From NCBI GenBank assembly GCA_031411575.1, contig JANOBJ010000013.1, forward strand, positions 1-5,694: 5,694 nt of DNA, given 5' to 3'. The translations under genes were made by a program, and so were the position numbers. Every line of letters begins with the position of its first letter. Position 1 is the stretch's first letter. Below the pieces are notes generated by a model that had not been told where the DNA came from, searched no databases, and saw only the letters and a program-made list of their open reading frames with translations. This document shows positions 1 through 4,863 of the stretch, one piece after another. Origin of the DNA: JANOBJ01 sp031411575 (GTDB lineage Bacteria > Pseudomonadota > Gammaproteobacteria > Burkholderiales > Burkholderiaceae_C).

Positions 1-79
1 GCGCTGCGGCATAGGCCGCGTTGAGCTGGTCAATCTCGTGGTGCAGCCATAGCAGCTTGAATTCGGCTGTATCAGTCAT
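1..79 (-). CDS. Aromatic ring-hydroxylating oxygenase small (beta) subunit, N-terminal fragment
   Basis: The first 26 codons of a gene that runs off the left edge. The start is the ATG read from CAT at 77-79, and the visible protein opens MTDTAEFKLLWLHHEIDQLN and continues with AAYAAA. A short acidic helix leading into an 'NAAYA' motif is typical of small subunits of two-component Rieske oxygenases (the TphA3/NagH/AndAd type). These form the structural beta part of the alpha3beta3 enzyme and carry no metal site. The family assignment rests on this short stretch and on position: it lies directly downstream of a large-subunit gene on the same strand. The ribosome site is weak, with only a GGGAAAAGG purine stretch ending two bases before the ATG, so translation may partly depend on the upstream gene or on the folded spacer. 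The catalytic partner is certain; substrate specificity cannot be read from this fragment. Confidence 0.72.
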   Translation of the reverse strand, partial: MTDTAEFKLLWLHHEIDQLNAAYAAA

Positions 80-188
80 GCCTTTTCCCGAAATGTGGGC
101 GGTGCGCGGGGCCGCCGCAGAACCGGCTTCGCCGGGCCGCCGGTGGCGCCCCCTGGGGGGAGGCGGCCAACGGCCGCTTCGGGGGGGG
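80..188 (-). repeat. Hairpin-rich GC intergenic repeat between the oxygenase large and small subunit genes
   Basis: A 109-base spacer that is mostly G and C and holds three adjacent inverted repeats. They are CCGGC/GCCGG at 123-127 and 131-135, CCCCC/GGGGG at 149-153 and 155-159 (one-base centre, so the actual loop must be larger), and a perfect GCGGCC/GGCCGC at 163-168 and 172-177. An 8-base G run at 181-188 abuts the large-subunit stop codon and could pair with the C run at 149-153 instead, giving mutually exclusive folds. The pattern of C and G runs around a GCGGCC hairpin resembles short intergenic repeats I associate with Comamonadaceae genomes; that is recall, not a search. No U tract follows on the minus strand, so it is not a canonical intrinsic terminator. 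A role in stabilising the upstream message or setting subunit ratio is inference. Confidence 0.6.
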
Positions 189-1511
189 TCATATGCCCAT
201 GACCTTTCGCCAGTAGGCATACATGCTGCGGATCAGAGTCTCGGTGACCATGTGCTCGGTCATCTCTGTACCGGTGCCGCCGAGTTCGCACAGCGTGCTG
301 CCACTGTCGTCACCACCGCTGCCCCACTGGCGGAAGCCGGCCTGGCTGAACTCGATGACCTCGCCATCGTCGGCGCTGACGAAGCCAGCCGGGCCGAACA
401 GGTTGGCCAGCCGCAGGCGGCGCTGCGTCATCTCGCGCGTGTCATCCGCAAACCCGAAATGCGTCCAGACAAAATCAAACTCGCCTTCGCCGCGCGGCAC
501 GATGTGCCGGGTGCTGAGCGAATTGACCTGCTGCTGGATGATAAGGCTGGGGAACAGCGTGATCATGGTCACGGTGGGGGTGATCTCGCTGCCCGGCTGG
601 GCCGGGTCGGGGATCTTCCACCAAGCCTCGGGCACCACGTCCAGCAGGCGCGTGTCGTTGAGCGCCATGTTGGCCTTGAAGCTCGTCACGCCTTCGGTCA
701 CGGTCTTGTTCTCGCCGCCTTCGTTGCGCCGGGAAATCATCACCGCGTGACGACCTTGCGCGTCCATCACCATGCGGCTTTTCTGGTCGGCCCGCCACAG
801 GCCGAAGGTGACAAACCAGGTATGCAGCAGGCCCGGGTGATAAGGGTCCTTGATGTTCTCCATCATCAGCTTCCAGTTGCCCGGAATGCGCTGGCGGTTG
901 TAGCCCAGCAGGGTGAGCGGGCGGCCCTTGAAGATGCGCTCCAGCCAGGGCATGACGTTGGGGCCCAGATAGTCTTCCAGCGGCTCGGTGCTGTCGCTGA
1001 AGGTGGCAAACACCAGGCCGTGCAACACCGCCACGCGCAGCTTGGTGAGGCCATGCTGCTTCAGGTCGAAGCTCTCGGGCATGCCGCCATTCACGCAATC
1101 GCCCTCCTTCACCCCGTCCTTGAACGGCAGCCCGGCCAGATCGCCATTGAGCTTGTAGGTCCACTGGTGGTACGGGCAGACAAAGCTGCGGGCGTTGCCA
1201 TGCGGCTGCTGGCAAAACCGCACACCCCGATGGGCGCAGCGGTTTTCCACCACGCGGATGCCGTGGTCCACACCACGGTCCTTCGGTGCCACGCGGTCGC
1301 GCACCAGGATCACCTGGCGCTCGCCAATCTGGGTGAGCTTGTAGTCGCCCACGTTGGGGATTTCGATCTCGAGGCCCACATACGACCAGTGGTCGGCGTA
1401 GAACAGTTTGTCGAGTTCGCGCTGGTAGAGCTGCGCGTCGGTGTAGGCCCAGAAAGGGACACGGCTGGAGCCCGGCTGGCTCCAGCGTGAAAGGGTTTGG
1501 GGAGCGTTCAT
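189..1511 (-). CDS. Rieske non-heme iron oxygenase, large (alpha) subunit, NagG/AndAc-like
   Basis: Catalytic subunit of a two-component aromatic ring-hydroxylating oxygenase, 440 aa, cytoplasmic. It takes electrons from a ferredoxin/reductase not seen here and adds O2-derived hydroxyl(s) to an aromatic acid. The N-terminal Rieske domain carries C92-x-H94 and C112-x2-H115 with 17 residues between H94 and C112. The catalytic domain has D222-P-Y-H225-x4-H230, matching the D205/H208/H213 pattern of naphthalene dioxygenase, and D382 in SADDGEVIE as the probable third iron ligand. Stretches such as GNWKLMMENIKDPYHPGLLH and NLFGPAGFVSADDGEVIEF point to the salicylate 5-hydroxylase (NagG) / anthranilate 1,2-dioxygenase (AndAc) group, with terephthalate dioxygenase more distant. 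The substrate is not decidable here. The ATG at 1511 is chosen because GAGG lies 4 bases before it and family similarity begins there; a longer in-frame reading back to 1724 would overlap the kinase. About eight extra residues (APKDRGVD, 75-82) precede the Rieske motif. Confidence 0.93.
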   Translation of the reverse strand: MNAPQTLSRWSQPGSSRVPFWAYTDAQLYQRELDKLFYADHWSYVGLEIEIPNVGDYKLTQIGERQVILVRDRVAPKDRGVDHGIRVVENRCAHRGVRFCQQPHGNARSFVCPYHQWTYKLNGDLAGLPFKDGVKEGDCVNGGMPESFDLKQHGLTKLRVAVLHGLVFATFSDSTEPLEDYLGPNVMPWLERIFKGRPLTLLGYNRQRIPGNWKLMMENIKDPYHPGLLHTWFVTFGLWRADQKSRMVMDAQGRHAVMISRRNEGGENKTVTEGVTSFKANMALNDTRLLDVVPEAWWKIPDPAQPGSEITPTVTMITLFPSLIIQQQVNSLSTRHIVPRGEGEFDFVWTHFGFADDTREMTQRRLRLANLFGPAGFVSADDGEVIEFSQAGFRQWGSGGDDSGSTLCELGGTGTEMTEHMVTETLIRSMYAYWRKVMGI

Positions 1512-1598
1512 GTCACCTCGCTGTTGCTGTGTCTCGCTTTGCCAGGCCTCCACGCGGGCCACGGCCCGGCCGAAAAGCCCGGCTGAAAATAGCGCCCC

Positions 1599-1627
1599 AT
1601 AATACGCCCGCCGGACAGCGCCCGGAA
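1599..1627 (-). promoter_or_regulatory. Weak candidate promoter for the oxygenase genes
   Basis: The 128-base gap between the kinase stop and the oxygenase start (1512-1639) contains one good -10-like box on the minus strand, TATTAT (1599-1604). The hexamer 17 bases upstream is TTCCGG (1622-1627), a poor -35 match, so activator-assisted initiation would be expected if it is used. The rest of the gap holds a 5-bp GC stem (1555-1559 with 1564-1568, CACG loop) and a GCCCGGC direct repeat (1564-1570 and 1577-1583). I see no intrinsic terminator after the kinase, so read-through from the kinase transcript is an equally possible source of oxygenase mRNA. Confidence 0.25.
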
Positions 1628-1639
1628 GCGCCAGAGCCA

Positions 1640-2662
1640 TCAGCCGGGCCCGGGGTTCGGGGCTTCGCTGCACACGATGGACGCGGCCCGCTGATGGGCT
1701 TCGGCCCAGCTGGGCGGCTGGCAACCTCGCCGCATCACATTCAGGCTGGCGCTGGCCAGGGCATGGCTCAGCACGCGGCGGCCGTTGGCATCGTCCGCAC
1801 CGGCCAGCATGCGCCGGGGATCGGCGCCGTCGTGCAGCAGCGCGGCCAGCAGGCCCGCCAGAAAGCAGTCGCCCGCGCCCACGGTGTCAACTACTTCAAT
1901 CGGCTTCGGCTCACGCGCGCGCCACATGCGCACGCCGCCCGCAGGACCGCGCAGCAGCAGGCAGGCGCCCTGCGCGCCCAGGGTGAGCGCCAGCGCCTGT
2001 GCCGGCGTCTGGGTCATCAGTTGCCGGGCGCGGGCTTCCGGCGTGGCGCCTGCAATCCCCAGGTGATCGAGGTCTTCGTCGCTCACTTTCACCACATCAG
2101 CCTCGGCCACGGCCCGCAGCACGTTGCGCCGGTAGGGCACAAGGTCTTGTATCGCCGACGGGCGCAGGTTGGCGTCCACCACCACCAGCCGGCCAGCGGC
2201 GCGCTGGGCCTGTAGCCAGGGCAGGTAGATGGCGGCGTCGGCCGGCGCAAGGGCCAGCGCGCCGGTGAACACCACCTGCAGCGCGGGCAGGCTGGCACAG
2301 GCAGCGCCCAGTGAGGCAGCGGTGATGGCGCGGTCTGCCACCTGCTCCCGGTAGAAGGCGTAGTCGGGGTGGCCACCCTCGCCCAGCGCCACCACCGCCA
2401 GCGAGGTGACTTCGTGCACGGGCGCGGGCTGGCCCAGGGTCACGCCGTCGTCCAGCAGTCCGCGCGCCAGTTGCCGGCCAAACCGGTCTTGCGACAGGGG
2501 GTTGAGATAGGCCGTGCCCACGCCCTGCCGAGACAAGGCCCGCGCCAGGTTGAAGACCGCGCCACCGATGCAGGGCTCAAACGTGCCGTCTGGCCGCCCG
2601 ATCAGATCAATCAGCGCTTCACCCGCCGTGGCGACTGAAATCGGGAAATTAGGGTTTTCCAT
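1640..2662 (-). CDS. PfkB-family carbohydrate kinase, probable fructokinase
   Basis: A cytoplasmic ATP-dependent sugar kinase of the ribokinase/PfkB family, 340 aa and slightly long for the family (about 300-320). Visible signatures are the N-terminal GEALIDLIGRPDG, the sugar-binding glycine pair in CIGGAVFNLARAL (31-43), DANLRP (163-168), the fructokinase-like VKVSDEDL (191-198), and the C-terminal DTVGAGDCFLAGLL (259-272) with the GAGD anion hole and D265 as catalytic base. The tail RRGCQPPSW (311-319) resembles proteobacterial fructokinases of the MtlZ type. Divergent placement from a fructose-type importer suggests fructose to fructose-6-phosphate; another ketose or ribose is possible. 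The ATG at 2662 is the only sensible start, yet no Shine-Dalgarno sequence precedes it: the leader is AT-rich. The last ~20 residues after the tryptophan are unusual and end PNPGPG. The oxygenase gene follows 128 bases downstream on the same strand. Confidence 0.9.
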   Translation of the reverse strand: MENPNFPISVATAGEALIDLIGRPDGTFEPCIGGAVFNLARALSRQGVGTAYLNPLSQDRFGRQLARGLLDDGVTLGQPAPVHEVTSLAVVALGEGGHPDYAFYREQVADRAITAASLGAACASLPALQVVFTGALALAPADAAIYLPWLQAQRAAGRLVVVDANLRPSAIQDLVPYRRNVLRAVAEADVVKVSDEDLDHLGIAGATPEARARQLMTQTPAQALALTLGAQGACLLLRGPAGGVRMWRAREPKPIEVVDTVGAGDCFLAGLLAALLHDGADPRRMLAGADDANGRRVLSHALASASLNVMRRGCQPPSWAEAHQRAASIVCSEAPNPGPG

Positions 2663-2674
2663 AACTAAAACAAC

Positions 2675-2704
2675 TTGATTTAATAAGTCCTAACGAACTA
2701 TAGT
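2675..2704 (+). promoter_or_regulatory. Predicted sigma70 promoter of the frcBCA operon
   Basis: On the plus strand, TTGATT (2675-2680) and TATAGT (2699-2704) are separated by 18 bases. The start point would be near 2711, leaving a leader of about 89 bases before frcB. The -10 box lies within the 8-base palindrome ACTATAGT (2697-2704), which also supplies the -10 box of the opposing kinase promoter, so the two polymerases would compete for the same bases. Predicted from sequence only. Confidence 0.5.
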
Positions 2705-2725
2705 CCAGCAACGCTAAACCGTAAA
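2697..2725 (-). promoter_or_regulatory. Predicted sigma70 promoter of the kinase gene
   Basis: On the minus strand, TTTACG (2720-2725) and TATAGT (2697-2702) are separated by exactly 17 bases. The -10 box matches five of six consensus bases and the -35 box four of six. The start point would fall near 2690, giving a leader of about 28 bases before the kinase ATG. The -35 box overlaps the operator-like palindrome at 2711-2729. Predicted from sequence only. Confidence 0.55.
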
Positions 2726-2729
2726 GCGT
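2711..2729. promoter_or_regulatory. Operator-like palindrome in the divergent control region
   Basis: The 19-base stretch ACGCTAAACCGTAAAGCGT is palindromic about C2720, with 7 of 9 base pairs matching: ACGCT/AGCGT outer arms plus an inner AC..GT pair. Size, odd symmetry and the central CG-containing core resemble operators bound by LacI-type sugar repressors; a ROK-type regulator is also possible. It starts at the predicted frcB transcription start and overlaps the kinase -35 box (2720-2725), so one bound dimer could shut off both directions. The regulator itself is not identified in the window. Confidence 0.5.
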
Positions 2730-2736
2730 GACAACC

Positions 2737-2754
2737 CCGGGCCACCCGGCCCGG
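2737..2754 (+). other. GC-rich hairpin in the frcB leader
   Basis: A perfect 7-bp inverted repeat, CCGGGCC (2737-2743) and GGCCCGG (2748-2754), with a four-base ACCC loop. It sits in the predicted 5' leader of frcB, 45 bases before the start codon and 34 bases before the Shine-Dalgarno sequence. No U run follows, so it is not an intrinsic terminator. It could protect the 5' end of an abundant binding-protein message or be a second protein-binding site. Confidence 0.45.
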
Positions 2755-2788
2755 TGCAGCGACTAACCTCAGTTCCCCCTATTCCAAC

Positions 2789-2794
2789 AGGAGA
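2789..2794 (+). promoter_or_regulatory. Ribosome binding site of frcB
   Basis: AGGAGA ends 5 bases before the ATG at 2800. It is a strong match to the anti-Shine-Dalgarno sequence and fixes the frcB start. It contrasts with the poor sites in front of frcC and the kinase, consistent with high expression of the binding protein. Confidence 0.8.
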
Positions 2795-2799
2795 CTTCG

Positions 2800-3804
2800 A
2801 TGAAATCCAGCTTCGCCAAATTGACTCTGACCGCATTGGCCCTTGCCGCCTCGTCCGCCTTTGCGGCCGGCGAACCGGTGATCGGCCTGATCACCAAAAC
2901 CGAAACCAACCCCTTCTTCGTGAAAATGAAGGAAGGCGCGCAGGCTGAAGCCAAGAAGCTGGGCGCCAAGCTGCTCACCGGCGCTGGCAAGGCCGACGGC
3001 GACAATGCCGGTCAGATCACCGCCATGGAAAACATGATTGCCGGCGGAGCCAAGACCATCCTGATCACGCCCAGCGACTCCAAGGCCATTGTGCCGGCCA
3101 TCAAGAAGGCGCAGGCCAAGGGCGTGATGGTGATCGCGCTGGACAGCCCGACCGACCCGGCTGACGCCACCGACGCCCTGTTCGCCACCGACAACTACAA
3201 GGCTGGCGAGCTGATCGGCCAGTACGCCAAGGCGGCCATGGCTGGCAAGCCCGCCAAGATCGCCACGCTGGATCTGTTCCCCGGCCACCCGGTGGGCGCA
3301 CAGCGTCACAACGGCTTCCTGAAGGGTTTCGGCCTGACGGCACCCGACGCCAAGAGCAACGAGCTGGGTGGCAAAGCCGCTGGCGTGGTCTGCATGGCCG
3401 ACAGCTTCGGCGACCAGGCCAAGGGTCAGACCGCCATGGAGAACTGCCTGCAGAAAAACCCGGACATCAACCTCGTGTACACCATCAACGAGCCAGCCGC
3501 TGCGGGCGCCTTCAATGCGCTGAAGAAAGCCGGCAAGGACAAGGGCGTGATGATCGTCTCGGTGGACGGTGGCTGCCAGGGCATCAAGGACACGGCCGCC
3601 GGCATGATTGCCGCCACCTCGCAGCAATACCCGCTGAAGATGGCCGCCATGGGCGTTGCCGCGGGTGTTGACTACGCCAAAACCGGCAAGAAAGTGGCGG
3701 GCTACGTGGACACCGGCGTCACGCTGATCGCCAGCAAGCCCGCAGCCGGCGTGGACAGCAAGGACACCAAGGTCGGCACCGACCTGTGCTGGGGCAAGAA
3801 GTAA
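2800..3804 (+). CDS. frcB: Periplasmic sugar-binding protein of an ABC importer, FrcB-like (fructose)
   Basis: Captures a sugar in the periplasm and delivers it to the membrane permease. 334 aa, with a Sec signal peptide: MKSS..K n-region, hydrophobic core at residues 8-19, likely cleavage after A22 in SAFA-AGEP. The mature part is a type I periplasmic-binding-protein fold of the ribose-binding (Peripla_BP_4) family. Ligand residues of E. coli RbsB align by motif and spacing: TNPFF (N37, F39, F40), D115, R169 in GAQRHNGF, N230 in INEP, D256 in VSVDGG and Q276 before YP. The arginine following the first aspartate in RbsB is serine here (S116), so a ligand other than ribose is likely. SPTDPADATDALFATDNYKAGE and GHPVGAQRHNGFLKGFG recall FrcB of the rhizobial fructose system. 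First gene of the importer operon, with a strong Shine-Dalgarno sequence. Four cysteines (198, 216, 259, 330) could form disulfides. Fructose specificity is inferred from family and context. Confidence 0.9.
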   Translation: MKSSFAKLTLTALALAASSAFAAGEPVIGLITKTETNPFFVKMKEGAQAEAKKLGAKLLTGAGKADGDNAGQITAMENMIAGGAKTILITPSDSKAIVPAIKKAQAKGVMVIALDSPTDPADATDALFATDNYKAGELIGQYAKAAMAGKPAKIATLDLFPGHPVGAQRHNGFLKGFGLTAPDAKSNELGGKAAGVVCMADSFGDQAKGQTAMENCLQKNPDINLVYTINEPAAAGAFNALKKAGKDKGVMIVSVDGGCQGIKDTAAGMIAATSQQYPLKMAAMGVAAGVDYAKTGKKVAGYVDTGVTLIASKPAAGVDSKDTKVGTDLCWGKK

Positions 3805-3817
3805 ACATTCCCCTGTC

Positions 3818-3832
3818 CGGCCGCAAAGGCCG
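3818..3832 (+). other. Short stem-loop just after the frcB stop
   Basis: CGGCC (3818-3822) and GGCCG (3828-3832) form a 5-bp stem with a GCAAA loop, 13 bases after the frcB stop codon. Only TT follows, too little for an intrinsic terminator. It may stack with the larger hairpin immediately downstream to form a 3' protective structure for the frcB message. Confidence 0.35.
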
Positions 3833-3837
3833 TTCGC

Positions 3838-3873
3838 GCGCAGGCCGCCCGCGTTGATCGCATCGGCCTGCGC
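3838..3873 (+). other. Strong intercistronic hairpin between frcB and frcC
   Basis: A perfect 10-bp inverted repeat, GCGCAGGCCG (3838-3847) and CGGCCTGCGC (3864-3873), encloses a 16-base loop that can itself form a small GCG/CGC inner stem. It lies in the 99-base gap between the binding-protein and permease genes. What follows is a pyrimidine stretch rather than a U run, so complete Rho-independent termination is unlikely. In comparable operons (for example malE-malF in E. coli) a hairpin at this place slows 3'-5' decay and leaves more binding protein than permease; the same role is inferred here. Confidence 0.65.
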
Positions 3874-3903
3874 TGTCACCCTCCCTTCTTCCCGGGGCCT
3901 GCC

Positions 3904-4863
3904 ATGTCAACGACTCCTGCACGTCACATCCCCTGGGGCGCCCTCGGCCCCTGGCTGGCCTTGCTGGCCGCCTGCACCTTCTTTGCCACCCAGTCGGACC
4001 GCTTCCTGACCGGCGGAAACCTCTCGCTGATCATGCAGCAGGTGATGGTGGTGGGCGTCATCGCCATCGGCCAGACGCTGGTGATCCTGACCGCCGGCAT
4101 CGATCTGTCGTGCGGCATGGTGATGGCGCTCGGCGGCATTGTGATGACCAAGTTCGCCACTGAGCTGGGCCTGCCCGCGCCGGTGGCCATCGCCTGCGGC
4201 ATTGCCGTGACCACGCTGTTCGGGCTGATCAATGGCCTGCTGGTCACGCGCATCAAGCTGCCGCCTTTTATTGTGACGCTGGGTACGCTGAACATTGCGT
4301 TCGCCATCACCCAGCTCTATTCCAATTCGCAGACCGTGACCGATCTGCCGCCGCTGATGACGGCGCTGGGCAACACCTTCTCCATCGGTGGCACCGAGGT
4401 CACCTGGGGCGCAGTGCTGATGCTCGCGCTGTACGGATTCGCGTGGTTTGTGCTGCGCGAAACCGCAGCCGGCCGCCACGTCTACGCGGTCGGCAACAAC
4501 GCCGAGGCCACACGGCTGGTGGGTATCCCGACGCAGCGCGTGCTGCTGGGCGTGTATGTGATCGCCGGCTTGTTCTACGGCATCGCGTCGCTGCTGTCGG
4601 TCGCCCGCACCGGCGTGGGCGACCCGAACGCCGGCCAGACCGAAAACCTGGACGCCATCACCGCGGTGGTGCTGGGCGGCACCAGCCTGTTCGGCGGGCG
4701 CGGGGTGATCCTGGGCACGCTGGTGGGCGCACTCATCGTCGGCGTGTTCCGCAACGGGCTGACGCTGATGGGCGTCTCGTCGATCTACCAGGTCCTGGTC
4801 ACCGGCATTCTGGTCATCCTCGCGGTGGCTGCCGACCAACTTTCCCGCAAAGGAGCACGCTGA
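3904..4863 (+). CDS. frcC: ABC sugar importer permease, FrcC-like
   Basis: Inner-membrane channel subunit of the importer, 319 aa, expected to act as a homodimer. It belongs to the BPD_transp_2 (RbsC/XylH/FrcC) permease family. I see about nine to ten hydrophobic segments, roughly at 12-29, 42-64, 70-84, 92-113, 121-139, 168-184, 213-232, 249-263, 267-284 and 294-311. Family motifs are TAGIDLSCG (63-71), the cytoplasmic coupling-loop stretch RHVYAVGNNAEATRLVGI (191-208) that contacts the ATPase, and LGGTSLFGGRGVILGT (257-272). The ATG at 3904 is the only plausible start, but its ribosome site is poor (GGGG followed by CCTGCC), fitting lower synthesis than the binding protein. Its stop TGA overlaps the frcA start codon by one base (TGATG), implying translational coupling. 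The N-terminal tail before the first segment is short. The fructose assignment comes from the neighbouring FrcB- and FrcA-like proteins. Confidence 0.9.
   Translation: MSTTPARHIPWGALGPWLALLAACTFFATQSDRFLTGGNLSLIMQQVMVVGVIAIGQTLVILTAGIDLSCGMVMALGGIVMTKFATELGLPAPVAIACGIAVTTLFGLINGLLVTRIKLPPFIVTLGTLNIAFAITQLYSNSQTVTDLPPLMTALGNTFSIGGTEVTWGAVLMLALYGFAWFVLRETAAGRHVYAVGNNAEATRLVGIPTQRVLLGVYVIAGLFYGIASLLSVARTGVGDPNAGQTENLDAITAVVLGGTSLFGGRGVILGTLVGALIVGVFRNGLTLMGVSSIYQVLVTGILVILAVAADQLSRKGAR
4849..4855 (+). promoter_or_regulatory. Ribosome binding site of frcA inside the end of frcC
   Basis: AAAGGAG ends 7 bases before the ATG at 4863 and lies within the last codons of frcC. It decides the start of frcA: the open frame extends upstream to 4443, but only the ATG at 4863 has this site and begins the conserved ATPase domain. 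Confidence 0.8.

Noticed and set aside
21..1490. A 489-codon open frame on the plus strand opposite the oxygenase gene
   Set aside because: It mirrors the oxygenase gene, is rich in H, A, V and G as antisense frames of GC-rich genes are, and contains no recognisable domain. The minus-strand reading has all Rieske and iron-site motifs.
1644..1653. CCGGGCCCGG palindrome at the kinase 3' end as a terminator
   Set aside because: It is a 10-base self-complementary run without a loop or U tract and lies within the kinase coding sequence.
1512..1724. A 71-codon N-terminal extension of the oxygenase large subunit
   Set aside because: It would overlap the end of the kinase gene, lacks family similarity, and the internal ATG at 1511 has a GAGG ribosome site just upstream.
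2737..2754. Intrinsic terminator or attenuator ahead of frcB
   Set aside because: The stem is strong, but no U run follows and there is no leader peptide or alternative antiterminator pairing that I can see.
2779..3879. A 366-codon open frame on the minus strand opposite frcB
   Set aside because: Antisense shadow caused by the GC-rich third positions of frcB; its residues are biased to G, V, H and L and no family motif is visible.
4443..4862. A long N-terminal extension of frcA
   Set aside because: This stretch is the permease gene in another frame, is arginine-rich and domain-free, and the ATG at 4863 has a strong Shine-Dalgarno sequence and starts the conserved domain.
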